From Actinokineospora xionganensis (lineage in GTDB: Bacteria > Actinomycetota > Actinomycetes > Mycobacteriales > Pseudonocardiaceae): 64,000 bases of DNA. The stretch lies in the NCBI RefSeq assembly GCF_014323725.1, contig NZ_JABVED010000023.1:1-64000 (forward strand), in the 5' to 3' direction. Made by a program: the position numbers and the translations under genes. This document shows positions 42,714-52,335 of this stretch, in pieces (position 1 is the stretch's first letter; each line of letters begins with the position of its first letter). Below the pieces are notes generated by a model that worked only from the letters and a program-made list of their open reading frames with translations, was not told the origin of the DNA and made no database searches.

Positions 42714-42798
42714 CGTGGTTCACCTTCTCATCAGCCGCCCCGAGATACCTACGATGATGTAGCTGCGTAGGGACCACAGCCAGGGTTCGCTGTTAATC

Positions 42799-42808
42799 AG
42801 GTATACCT
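42799..42808. promoter_or_regulatory. AGGTATACCT palindrome upstream of LAL3
   Basis: A perfect 10-bp palindrome 86 bp before the LAL3 start and just downstream of the M23 terminator. ATACCTA, part of it, recurs at 42745-42751 (LAL3 leader) and 44091-44097 (far upstream of the M23 gene). This is a possible operator or -10-like element; the evidence is only sequence recurrence. Confidence 0.3.
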
Positions 42809-42828
42809 AGAAATTGCCATCCCAAGCG

Positions 42829-42856
42829 GTCCGGCCTGCCCGAGGGCAGGCCGGAC
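42829..42856 (-). terminator. Terminator of the M23 peptidase gene
   Basis: A 12-bp perfect stem (GTCCGGCCTGCC with its complement) and a CGAG tetraloop directly after the M23 stop, separating it from LAL3. Confidence 0.8.
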
Positions 42857-42864
42857 CGGCTCGA

Positions 42865-43848
42865 TCAGCTCACACCGTAGTTGGTCAGCCTCCCGCCCGG
42901 GTAGACCTTGGTGCCGTTGCGCTCGGCGTAACCCCGGTAGGCCTGGGAGCCCTCATAGAAGGTCCAGCCGCCGATGGTCTTGCCGTGCACGCTCACGTAC
43001 GAGGTGCCCGAGAGCAGGCTGAAGTGCACGTGCGCGCCGTTGGCGGAGCCGCCGCAGGGCAGCGCCGTCCCGGTCGCGCCGAGGTAGGTGCCCGTGTCCA
43101 CGGACGCCCCGTCGGCCAGGTTGGTCAGGTTGGTCATGTGGTAGTACGACGTGCGGTAGCCGTTGTTGTGCACGACGGTGACCAGCGCGCTGCCGTTCTT
43201 GACACACGACTTGTACACCTTGCCCGGCCCCGCGGAGCGCACACTGCCCGAGCCGCCGAAGTCCAGCGAGCTGAACGGCCGGGTGCTCCCGCTGTAGCCG
43301 TGCGGGCCGCCGCCCATCGGCCAGATCGATCCCTGCGACCAGGGCAGGGCGAGTCCGGTCGCGGTGGCCGCGGCGGCTGAGTCTGCGGGGGACTGGGTGA
43401 ACAGGTTCCGCTCGTCCGCCGACAGCACCGACTCCGGCGCCTTCGCTGCCAGCGCCCGGAACTCGGGGCTGCCGTCGAAGGCGACCTGCCACGTGCGGCC
43501 GTCGAGCCGGGCCAGGAAGATTCCGGCCTCCGGACTGCCGTGCTTCTGCCGGGCGTCGCCGGGGATCGGGATCACCGCGGTGCCGAACGCCCACTCGCCT
43601 GCCGCGTCGGACCGCTTCGGCTCGACCAGCGGCCGCGGGACCGAGTCCGACTGGAAGTACGCCTGGGCGGCACCACCGCGCTCGGCGGTCATGGCCGCGG
43701 CGACTGAGCTGTCCAGGGAGGCGTCGAGCGAGTCGCCCGCGGGCCGGGGATCGGCCGAGGCGACCACCGCCGTCGCCGCGCCCAGCGTCAGGGCGAGCGA
43801 GGTGACGGAGACCAGGACGGCTTGGGGGACTTTGGAAATCGGGGACAT
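42865..43848 (-). CDS. Secreted M23 (LasA-like) metallopeptidase
   Basis: A 327-residue exported endopeptidase. It has a signal peptide (MSPISKVPQAVLVSVTSLALTLGAATAVVASA), a prodomain to ~165, then the lysostaphin/LasA fold with zinc ligands His183 (GPHGYSG), Asp196 (SSLDF) and His275 in AHVHFSL (His273 catalytic); His237 (YYHMTN) is also conserved. Such enzymes cut glycine-rich peptide bonds in peptidoglycan cross-bridges or elastin-like proteins. GGAAGGA precedes the ATG. The neighbouring LAL regulator may control it. Confidence 0.9.
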   Translation of the reverse strand: MSPISKVPQAVLVSVTSLALTLGAATAVVASADPRPAGDSLDASLDSSVAAAMTAERGGAAQAYFQSDSVPRPLVEPKRSDAAGEWAFGTAVIPIPGDARQKHGSPEAGIFLARLDGRTWQVAFDGSPEFRALAAKAPESVLSADERNLFTQSPADSAAAATATGLALPWSQGSIWPMGGGPHGYSGSTRPFSSLDFGGSGSVRSAGPGKVYKSCVKNGSALVTVVHNNGYRTSYYHMTNLTNLADGASVDTGTYLGATGTALPCGGSANGAHVHFSLLSGTSYVSVHGKTIGGWTFYEGSQAYRGYAERNGTKVYPGGRLTNYGVS

Positions 43849-44126
43849 GGGGATGTCCTTCCAATTGCAGGGGTATCCGGCAAGGAAGTTACGCAGCCGA
43901 GGCTGGTCCGCGGGGGCGTGGCGAATCGGCTCTTATTCACGCCCAGCTGGGAATTATCGGTCCGAGAGCTCCCACGGAAATGCCGGTAAGCTGGATCATT
44001 CGCCGGTATCCCGGAAGCCGGATGGGGTAATGAGAGGTCACCACTCGGCACCGTGGTTCATTGCCGATGCCGGGGGCCCCATCGCTACGTATACCTAACC
44101 CATTCCCAGGATTCGGCAGGCCGGTT

Positions 44127-45839
<1,713 letters not shown>

Positions 45840-46064
45840 GACGGCTCCTTCGCGACCGGCGGCGGTGCCGGCCCTCGTTCGCCCGCGATCCAGTCAGCGG
45901 AAGAAATGCGATTTCGGAATTGTCCGGCGGACGCTAGGGGTGGCGCGTCGAACGTGGCAATGTCCCGGAAACAGAAAACGCCGCCGTTGTCATCGGACGC
46001 GTGGTGCCGCCATTTCTTTTGTCAGTATTCCGTCGGTTATCCGCCGTGCATGACTGATCGCTTG

Positions 46065-46075
46065 CGGATAATCCG
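46065..46075. promoter_or_regulatory. CGGAT-A-ATCCG inverted repeat upstream of marR
   Basis: A short inverted repeat 27 bp before the MarR start, in the FAAL/MarR divergent region. MarR proteins usually bind such compact palindromes near their own promoters; there is no further support. Confidence 0.3.
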
Positions 46076-46102
46076 TGACGGTCCCGGTTGTAGGCTGGGG
46101 CC

Positions 46103-46591
46103 ATGACGGCTTTGAGCCCTGCCCGCGCCGAACCGGATCTGTCGTTCCTGCTCGACCACGCCAGTCACGTGCTGCGAACCCGGATGGCCGCCGCGCTCGC
46201 CGAGATCGGGCTGACCGCACGGATGCACTGCGTGCTCGTCCACGCACTGGACGAGGAGCGCACGCAGATCCAACTCGCCGAGATCGGTGACATGGACAAG
46301 ACCACGATGGTCGTCACGGTCGACGCCCTGGAGGCGGCCGGGCTCGCCGAGCGCAAACCGTCGGCGACGGACCGGTGGGCGCGGATCATCGCGGTCACGG
46401 AGAAGGGCGCCGCGGTGGTCGAGCGGAGCCAACGGATCGTCGACGGCGTGCACAAGGCGGTGCTGGACGCGGTGTCCGCCGCAGACCGCGAGGTGTTCCT
46501 GCGAGTGATGAACGGGCTGGTCACGGGCCAGTTGTCCACCCCGGTGCAGACGTCTCAGCCTGCTCGCCGGGCACGACAGGGCAACAGGTAG
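46103..46591 (+). CDS. MarR family transcriptional regulator
   Basis: A 162-residue winged-helix regulator: LSFLLDHASHVLRTRMAAALAEIGLTARMHCVLVHALDEERTQIQLAEIGDMDKTTMVVTVDALEAAGLAERKPSATDRWARIIAVTEKGAAVV. The DRWARIIAVT wing and the C-terminal dimer helix are standard. GGGG precedes the ATG. It sits between the FAAL (divergent) and the thioesterase (convergent), so it is the only dedicated regulator inside the biosynthetic region and probably responds to its product or a precursor. Confidence 0.9.
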   Translation: MTALSPARAEPDLSFLLDHASHVLRTRMAAALAEIGLTARMHCVLVHALDEERTQIQLAEIGDMDKTTMVVTVDALEAAGLAERKPSATDRWARIIAVTEKGAAVVERSQRIVDGVHKAVLDAVSAADREVFLRVMNGLVTGQLSTPVQTSQPARRARQGNR

Positions 46592-46725
46592 ACCCCAAAG
46601 AGATCGTCTGCGACAAAGCTATCTACTACGGTTCTTCTTGTGGTTGCGAACAGGAGACCGGCTGCCGTCACGGTCCCCGGGGGTTCTGATCGGTCGGGCC
46701 TTTGCTCCTCCCGGCCGTTGATCCG

Positions 46726-47175
46726 TCAGGCGGATCGCGTGGCGGGCGTGGCGATCGGTGTCTCGGCGTACGGGAGCAGCGCGTCGCGCAGACAGGCCGG
46801 GACGGTGGACACGACCGCCTCGCCTTCGGCCCCGCGGAAGCAGGCGACCCGCTGCCTGCCCCGGGCGGCGAGGGTTTCCTTGCCGTCGCGGGTCTTCACG
46901 TAGTCGAAGGTGAACTGGATCTGCGTGCGGGTGATCTCCTCGAGCCGCATCCGCACGGACAGCTCGTCGTGCGCCATGATCTCCGAGAAGTACTCGCACT
47001 CCGCTTTCAGCGCGTGCAGCCGCACGTCGTCCTCCAGCAGCGCGGGCACTTCCGTCTTGAGGAACAACTCCCGGCACCGGCCCTGCCAGCGCAAGTAGTC
47101 CACGAAGTGCACGTGGCCGACCAAGGTCGCCTCACCGCTGCTGACGGTGAGCTTGTACTCGTAGTACCCGGACAT
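46726..47175 (-). CDS. Hotdog-fold thioesterase resembling enediyne thioesterases
   Basis: A 149-residue single hotdog domain. VGHVHFVDYLRWQGRCRELFL and LKAECEYFSEIMAHDELSVRMRLEEITRTQIQFTFDYV resemble CalE7/DynE7-type thioesterases that release polyene chains in enediyne pathways, much more than generic 4-hydroxybenzoyl-CoA thioesterases. The usual acidic catalytic residue is absent in that clade. No enediyne PKS is in the window, so the acyl substrate is unknown. It lies 11 bp downstream of the DsbA-like gene on the same strand, probably one transcript. Confidence 0.82.
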   Translation of the reverse strand: MSGYYEYKLTVSSGEATLVGHVHFVDYLRWQGRCRELFLKTEVPALLEDDVRLHALKAECEYFSEIMAHDELSVRMRLEEITRTQIQFTFDYVKTRDGKETLAARGRQRVACFRGAEGEAVVSTVPACLRDALLPYAETPIATPATRSA

Positions 47176-47186
47176 CGGCTTTCCCG

Positions 47187-47777
47187 CTAAGACAGCGGTT
47201 CGCGGGCGCGCTTGACTTCGCTGAACTCCCGCACGCCGGACAGCAGGCGCATCGCGTCGAACAGTTGGTCGGCGGCCTCGGGTCCGGGCACCGAGGACAC
47301 AACGGGACCGAAGAACCCGGGTCCGTCGTCGATGGCGATCACCGGGCTGCCGGTCTCGGTGCCGACCCGAGCCTGGCCTTCGTCGTGGCTCGCCCGCACG
47401 ATCCGGTCGAACTCCGCGTCCTCGGCGGCCTCGATGAGGCTCGCGGGAAGTTCGGCTTCGGCCAGTGCCGCGACGAGCACCTCGCGGGTGAGCCGTTCGT
47501 CGTCGTCATGCACCCGTTTGCCGATCGCGGCGTAGAGGCGGTCGACCGCGTCCTGCCCGTGGTGCCCGTCGGTGGCGGTGAGGACCCGCAGCGCGGCCCG
47601 AGCACGCAGGTGCGCCTGGCGGTAGTTCTCGGGGATCTCCTTGCCCTCATTGAGGATCGCCAGGCTGAGGAACCGCCAGCTCACCTTCTCGCCGCGGCGT
47701 CCGGCGACATCCTTGACCCAGCGCGACGTGCGCCAGGTGAACGGGCAGCTGGGGTCGAACCACACGGTGACGGTCAC
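47187..47777 (-). CDS. DsbA-family, mycothiol-dependent nitroreductase-like protein
   Basis: A 196-residue thioredoxin-fold protein with the helical insertion of the DsbA superfamily. The active site DPSCPFTWRTSRW has one cysteine (Cys11) followed by PFTW, the arrangement of the mycobacterial Rv2466c group that uses mycothiol as electron donor. The GTG at 47777 follows GGGGAGG. It is divergent from the N-monooxygenase operon and could provide reducing or thiol chemistry for the pathway or for self-protection. Confidence 0.82.
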   Translation of the reverse strand: MTVTVWFDPSCPFTWRTSRWVKDVAGRRGEKVSWRFLSLAILNEGKEIPENYRQAHLRARAALRVLTATDGHHGQDAVDRLYAAIGKRVHDDDERLTREVLVAALAEAELPASLIEAAEDAEFDRIVRASHDEGQARVGTETGSPVIAIDDGPGFFGPVVSSVPGPEAADQLFDAMRLLSGVREFSEVKRAREPLS

Positions 47778-47825
47778 GGCGCCTCCCCTTAGAGCGTCCA
47801 ATTGCGAGGGCGACAGTACCGGCGC

Positions 47826-47842
47826 GAATCCACTGTGGATTC
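47826..47842. promoter_or_regulatory. 17-bp perfect palindrome in the dsbA-like / operon divergent region
   Basis: GAATCCACTGTGGATTC, 49 bp before the DsbA-like start and ~175 bp before the first start codon of the biosynthetic operon. It is the longest version in the window of the recurring TCCACNGTGGA palindrome, so it may be an operator or just the genomic motif. Confidence 0.4.
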
Positions 47843-48001
47843 TTCGAGAGTGCTGACCTCACGGGTGGTCGCGCACCGCACGGACGAAGATGCGACCGCC
47901 CGCTGCGCGCCCTCAGGATGGCGATCACCCGCAAAAGAGAAGAAGTTCGCCGGTGGCCGCGGGCTATCGGTCAACAGCCGTTCGGACAGGGAGAGGGATA
48001 A

Positions 48002-48052
48002 ATGGGGAACTTCTCGTGGCTCGCCTTCCCGACGGACGGACCGTCCCGATGA
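48002..48052 (+). CDS. Possible 16-aa leader peptide (MGNFSWLAFPTDGPSR)
   Basis: An ATG at 48002 has the best ribosome binding site of the region (GGGAGAGGGATAA). It encodes 16 residues and its TGA overlaps the monooxygenase ATG (ATGA at 48049-48052). Coupled reinitiation would explain why the monooxygenase ATG lacks its own Shine-Dalgarno. Alternatively the monooxygenase begins at GTG 48016 using GGGGA, and this frame is fortuitous. Confidence 0.4.
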   Translation: MGNFSWLAFPTDGPSR

Positions 48053-49374
48053 GCGCCGTGATCCGGGAGCACCGGGACGTGGAGCTGCTCGCCATCGGCG
48101 CGGGGCCCGCGAACCTGGCACTCGCCGTCGCCCTCGACGAACTCGCCCCCGACGATCTGGCGAAGAACTCGCTGGTGATCGAACAGGCGGACACGGTGTC
48201 CTGGCAGCGTGGAATGCTCCTGCCCGGCGCGCAGAGCCAGGTCTCCTTCCTGAAGGACCTGGTGACGCTGCGCGATCCGCGCAGCCGCTTCTCCTTCGTC
48301 AACTACCTGCACTCGGTCGGCAGGCTCAGCGAGTTCATCAACATGAGCAGCTTCTGGCCGTACCGCGCCGAGATCTCGAGCTACTTCCAGTGGGCCGCCG
48401 ACTCACTGGAGAAGGTGCGGCTGGAATACGGCCGCCGATGCGTCGGCGTCGAACCATGCCGGGACGCGGCAGGCACGGTCACCGGGTGGCTGACCCGGCT
48501 GGCCGACGGCTCGACCATCCGCAGCCGCTACATCGTCGTCGGCGCGGGCCGCGACCCGTTCGTGCCCGCCGAGTTCGCCACCCTGCCCGCGTCCCGGGTC
48601 ATCCACAGCACCGACTACCTGCCGGGGATCGACAGGCTCGCCAAGGACGTCCGCTACCGGGTCGCGGTGGTCGGCGGGGCGCAGAGCGCGGCCGAGATGT
48701 TCGACGCCGTGCAGAGCGACCTCCCCGGCTGCAAGCCGACGCTGCTGATGCGCTCGATCGGCCTGAAGACCTACGAGAACAGCAAGTTCACCAACGAGTG
48801 GTACTACCCGTGCGCGGTGGACGACTTCTTCACCGCCCAGCCGGACGCCCGCGCCCAGATCCTGCGCGAAATGCACATCACCAACTACTCGGGCCTCGCC
48901 CCGGAGCTGCTGGACAAGGTGTACCGGTCGCTCTACCTCGACCGGCTCAGCGGCGAGGGCAGGCTGCGGGTACGCACGATGACCGAGGTCACCGCCGCCT
49001 TCGAGGAGGGCGACGAGGTCGTGCTGGAGCTGACCGACCGCCGCACCGGCGCGGTCGAGGAGTTCCGCTGCGACCTGGTCCTGCTGGGCACCGGGTTCGT
49101 CCGCCAGACCCCGGCGCTCGTCCGCGGCCTGGCCAACGCCCTGGGGCTGAGCCGAACCGAGGTCACCAGGGACTACCGGCTGCGCACCGGCCCGGCGATC
49201 GGCGCCTGCTACCTGCAGGGCGTCAACGAGTCCACCCACGGAATCAGCGACTCGCTGCTCAGCGTCCTCGCCGTGCGGGCCGCCGACATCACCGCCGACA
49301 TCCTCGCCCACCGTGCCGCGCCCGCGCCGGAGCCCGTCTCCCGCAAGGTGTCGGCGCCCGTTCCCGCCAGCTGA
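48049..49374 (+). CDS. Flavin-dependent lysine/ornithine N-monooxygenase
   Basis: A 441-residue class B N-hydroxylase (SidA/IucD/PvdA family) that uses FAD, NADPH and O2 to hydroxylate the side-chain amine of a free diamino acid. It has the FAD motif IGAGPANLALA (17-24), WQRGMLLPGAQSQVSFLKDLVTLRDPRSRFSFVNYL (substrate/flavin loop), the NADPH motif VVGGAQSAAE (207-216), ENSKFTNEWYYP and the C-terminal ATGF-like GTGFVRQTP. Lys versus Orn cannot be decided by eye. It is the first gene of a tight seven-gene operon. With the following cupin and MetRS-like genes it matches the hydroxylamine-forming step of hydrazine biosynthesis (Spb38-type). The start at 48049 fits the family; GTG 48016 is an alternative. 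Confidence 0.92.
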   Translation: MSAVIREHRDVELLAIGAGPANLALAVALDELAPDDLAKNSLVIEQADTVSWQRGMLLPGAQSQVSFLKDLVTLRDPRSRFSFVNYLHSVGRLSEFINMSSFWPYRAEISSYFQWAADSLEKVRLEYGRRCVGVEPCRDAAGTVTGWLTRLADGSTIRSRYIVVGAGRDPFVPAEFATLPASRVIHSTDYLPGIDRLAKDVRYRVAVVGGAQSAAEMFDAVQSDLPGCKPTLLMRSIGLKTYENSKFTNEWYYPCAVDDFFTAQPDARAQILREMHITNYSGLAPELLDKVYRSLYLDRLSGEGRLRVRTMTEVTAAFEEGDEVVLELTDRRTGAVEEFRCDLVLLGTGFVRQTPALVRGLANALGLSRTEVTRDYRLRTGPAIGACYLQGVNESTHGISDSLLSVLAVRAADITADILAHRAAPAPEPVSRKVSAPVPAS

Positions 49375-49391
49375 GTCCGGAAGGAGACGTC

Positions 49392-49754
49392 GTGGAGATC
49401 CGCAGGCTTGACCGGGACCGGCTCGGCCCCGACAACAACCACTCGCAGCGCCTGATGCCGTGGACCGCTGTCAACGCCCCGTTCGAGGGCGCCTGGTGCG
49501 TCATCAACCCGGGTGCCTCCTCCGTTCGCCACGCCCACCACGAGTACGAGATCTTCATCGCCGTGTCGGGGACGGCCGTGCTGGAGTCCGCGGGCGAGCG
49601 CACCACTTTCACCGCGGGCGACATCGTCCACTTCCCGCCTTTCGTCGAGCACCAAGTGATCAACGAGACCGCCGAGGAGTTCGAGATGTACACGGTGTGG
49701 TGGGACCTGCCGATGTCCGAGACGTTCGCCGGCAGGCACGAGAGCGAGGGCTGA
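49392..49754 (+). CDS. Stand-alone cupin; predicted N-N bond-forming half of a split hydrazine synthetase
   Basis: A 120-residue single cupin. Motif 1 is HAHHEYEIFIAVSG (His47, His49, Glu53, Gly60), and motif 2 is GDIVHFPPFVEHQVIN (His87, Asn91), a complete 3-His/1-Glu metal site. In characterised hydrazine synthetases such as Spb40 a cupin domain is fused in front of a MetRS-like domain and rearranges the O-acyl hydroxylamine ester into an N-N bond. Here the cupin is a separate gene 17 bp after the N-monooxygenase and 4 bp before the MetRS-like gene, in the same order. AAGGAG precedes the GTG at 49392. The role is inferred from gene order and fold. Confidence 0.85.
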   Translation: MEIRRLDRDRLGPDNNHSQRLMPWTAVNAPFEGAWCVINPGASSVRHAHHEYEIFIAVSGTAVLESAGERTTFTAGDIVHFPPFVEHQVINETAEEFEMYTVWWDLPMSETFAGRHESEG

Positions 49755-49758
49755 GCCC

Positions 49759-51339
49759 ATGACCGCGGTCCGCGCCCGCCGTGCCCTCGTCATCGACACC
49801 CCGCCCACTTCCAACGGCGACCTGCACGTCGGTCACCTCGCGGGCCCGTTCCTCGCCGCCGACGTCCACGCCCGTTACCTGCGTTCCGCCGGCCGTGAGG
49901 TCGTGTTCTCCACCGGAACCGACGACAGCCAGACCTATGTGCTCGCCAGCGCCCGCCGCAACGGGCTCACGCCGGAGGAGCTCAGCGGCCGCTCCTGGCA
50001 CCAGATCCGGCAGACCCTGCTCGACATGGGCATGTCCCTCGACGGCTTCGCGCCCTACGACGACCGCTACCGCGCGTCCGTGCTCGACTTCGTCAACGCC
50101 TTGCACGCCAAGGGGAAGTTCCGGCTGCGCACGGTCCGGCTGCCCTACTCCGAGCGGACCGGCGAGTTCCTGGTCGAAGGGCTGGTCCGCGGCGACTGCC
50201 CGGTGTGCCTGGTGCGCAGCCGGGGCGGGCTGTGTGAGAGCTGCGGGCACCCGAACAACTTCGACGAGCTGCTCAACCCACAGTCCACTGTGGATCCCGA
50301 CGATGTCGTCACCGCTCGGGAAGCCGAGATCCTGGTGCTGCCCATGGAGGAGTACCGCGAGGAGCTGACCGAGTACTACCGGCAGCGCGAGTCCCGCCTG
50401 CGGCCGCACACGGTGCAATTGGTGCGCGAGGTCCTCTCCCGGCCGCTGCCCGACTTCCCCATCACCTACCCGATCAGCTGGGGAATCCCCGCTCCCTTCC
50501 CCGAGACGCCCGGCCAGGTCGTCAACGCCTGGGTGGAGGGCATCCCAGCGGTCATGTACTGCACCGGGTACGCCGCCGAGCAACTGGGGGAGACCCACGC
50601 GGCCGACGACGAGCTGTGGCGGGCCGAGCACGACGCCGAGGTCATCTACTTCATCGGTTTCGACAACGTCTACTTCTGGGGACTGACCCACGTGGCGCTG
50701 CTCATGGCCCACGAGGGCCGCTACGTCCTGCCGGAGACGATCATCTCCAACGAGTTCTACGAGCTGGAGAACGAGAAGTTCTCCACCAGCCTCGGCCATG
50801 TCGTGCACAGCAAGGACTTGCTGAGGGAGGTGTCGCGGGACCTGATCCGGTTCTACCTCGCGATCAGCGCCCCGGAGCACCAGCAGACGAACTTCGGCCG
50901 CGACGCGCTGGCCAAGGTGACCGGGGACCGGCTGGTCGACCCCTGGAACCGGCTGGCCTGCCTGCTCCGTGCGTCGGTGGCCGGAGCCGGGCTCGACAGT
51001 GTGCCGCTGCCGGTCTCGACGGCGGCCAAGGAGCGGTCGCGGGCCGTGCTCAGCCGGTTCCGCACCTGCTATGAGCTGGAGTCCTACAGCCTGACCCGGG
51101 CCGCGGCGTTGATCGTGGACCAGCTCGCCAGGCTGGTGCGCGCCGCCGAGGCGCTGCCGCAGTCCACAGTGGACAAGGAGCGGCTCGGCGACCTCTTCTT
51201 CGAAGTGCGAACTCTGCTCACCGGCGCGGCGCCGATCCTGATCGACCTGGCGGGCGGGCTCTCGGACCGATTCGAAGTCGGGGGCGACACGGTCACGGCG
51301 TTCGCGCTGCCCTTACTCGAGCGAGCGGTGGTGCGCTGA
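49759..51339 (+). CDS. Methionyl-tRNA-synthetase-like amino-acid ligase; predicted activating half of a split hydrazine synthetase
   Basis: A 526-residue class I aaRS-like protein. The Rossmann fold has HVGH (23-26, HIGH motif) and ENEKFSTS (KFSTS 340-344 in place of KMSKS), both needed for adenylation. A zinc knuckle C147PVC150...C159ESC162 is typical of MetRS. The part after ~375 is short and lacks a clear anticodon-binding module, arguing against a housekeeping tRNA role. In Spb40-type enzymes this domain adenylates an amino acid (glycine) and esterifies it to an N-hydroxylated lysine. Its position between cupin and dioxygenase supports the same function. It ends in a TGATG overlap with the next gene. 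Confidence 0.88.
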   Translation: MTAVRARRALVIDTPPTSNGDLHVGHLAGPFLAADVHARYLRSAGREVVFSTGTDDSQTYVLASARRNGLTPEELSGRSWHQIRQTLLDMGMSLDGFAPYDDRYRASVLDFVNALHAKGKFRLRTVRLPYSERTGEFLVEGLVRGDCPVCLVRSRGGLCESCGHPNNFDELLNPQSTVDPDDVVTAREAEILVLPMEEYREELTEYYRQRESRLRPHTVQLVREVLSRPLPDFPITYPISWGIPAPFPETPGQVVNAWVEGIPAVMYCTGYAAEQLGETHAADDELWRAEHDAEVIYFIGFDNVYFWGLTHVALLMAHEGRYVLPETIISNEFYELENEKFSTSLGHVVHSKDLLREVSRDLIRFYLAISAPEHQQTNFGRDALAKVTGDRLVDPWNRLACLLRASVAGAGLDSVPLPVSTAAKERSRAVLSRFRTCYELESYSLTRAAALIVDQLARLVRAAEALPQSTVDKERLGDLFFEVRTLLTGAAPILIDLAGGLSDRFEVGGDTVTAFALPLLERAVVR

Positions 51340-52319
51340 TGTCGCTCACCACGGTCAGTTCCGCGCCCGCACCGCCGCTGGAGCGGGTGGACGCCCGCGA
51401 AGTGCGCCGGATCGCCCTGGACCTCTGTGTGTGGGGGACCGAGCAGGTCGACGACCCCGAGTGGATCGCCACGGTCCGGCACGCGGGAGTCACTCTGCCG
51501 CAGGCGCTGCGCCGCACCCTGCGGACATTTCGGCGGGACTCCGGTCCGACCGGCACCCTGCTGGTCCGCGGCCTCCCGGTCGACGGAGATTCCCTGCCGT
51601 CGACGCCGAACGTGAACGGCTCGGTCCAGCGGATCGTCACCGTGCCGGCGGCCGTGCTGATGCTCGCCGCGTGCGAACTCGGCGAGCCCGCCGCCTTCCG
51701 GGCGGAGAAGTCCGGGGCCCTGGTCCAGGACGTCGTTCCGGTGCCAGGTAAGGAGACGTTCCAGGGCAACGCGGGCTCGGTGCTGTTGTCGTTCCACAAC
51801 GAGAACGCCTTCCACGCGCATCGACCGGACTACGTCATGCTGCTCTGTCTGCGCCCCGACCATGACGGCGTCGCCGGGCTGCGCACGGTCTGCGCCCGGC
51901 AGGTGCTTCCCTTGCTGGGGGAGGAAACGCGGCAGGCGCTGTTCAGTCGGGAGTTCGTCACCGACCCGCCGCCGTCGTTCGGGGGCGGTGGTGGCGCGAC
52001 GGCCCCGCACGCGGTGTTCCGTGGCGCGCCGGAGGATCCCGACATGCGGGTGGACCTGGCCGCGACGACCCCGCTGACCCCGCGTGCCGCCGCCGCGCTG
52101 GTGGAACTGGCCCAGGTGTTCGACCGCACCGCGAGTGTCGTCCGCCTGGCCGCAGGCGATCTGGCCATTGTGGACAACCGGGTCGCCGCGCACGGCCGGA
52201 CCGCGTTCCAGCCGCGCTACGACGGCGCCGACCGCTGGCTGCAGCGCACGTTCGTCGCCACGGACCTGCGCCGCTCCCGTGACCACCGGCCGCGCGACGG
52301 CTACGTGCTCGACCGGTAG
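51339..52319 (+). CDS. Fe(II)/2-oxoglutarate dioxygenase, VioC/clavaminate-synthase-like
   Basis: A 326-residue TauD-superfamily oxygenase. It has the iron facial triad His153-x-Glu155 (SFHNENAFHAHRPDYVMLLCLR) and distal His285 (DNRVAAHGRTAF), and a downstream Arg in WLQRTFV to hold 2-oxoglutarate. An HxE form in place of HxD, and the HxExxFH...RPxY pattern, are characteristic of the clavaminate synthase/AsnO/VioC group, which hydroxylates or desaturates free or carrier-bound amino acids. The start codon overlaps the MetRS-like stop. It probably tailors the amino-acid hydrazine or its precursor. Confidence 0.88.
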   Translation: MSLTTVSSAPAPPLERVDAREVRRIALDLCVWGTEQVDDPEWIATVRHAGVTLPQALRRTLRTFRRDSGPTGTLLVRGLPVDGDSLPSTPNVNGSVQRIVTVPAAVLMLAACELGEPAAFRAEKSGALVQDVVPVPGKETFQGNAGSVLLSFHNENAFHAHRPDYVMLLCLRPDHDGVAGLRTVCARQVLPLLGEETRQALFSREFVTDPPPSFGGGGGATAPHAVFRGAPEDPDMRVDLAATTPLTPRAAAALVELAQVFDRTASVVRLAAGDLAIVDNRVAAHGRTAFQPRYDGADRWLQRTFVATDLRRSRDHRPRDGYVLDR

Positions 52320-52335
52320 CGAAGTGGGACGGACA

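Noticed and set aside
47802-49391. Long plus-strand frame upstream of and in frame with the cupin
   Set aside because: It overlaps the N-monooxygenase in another frame and is Arg/Pro/Gly-rich; the cupin has its own AAGGAG and GTG at 49392.
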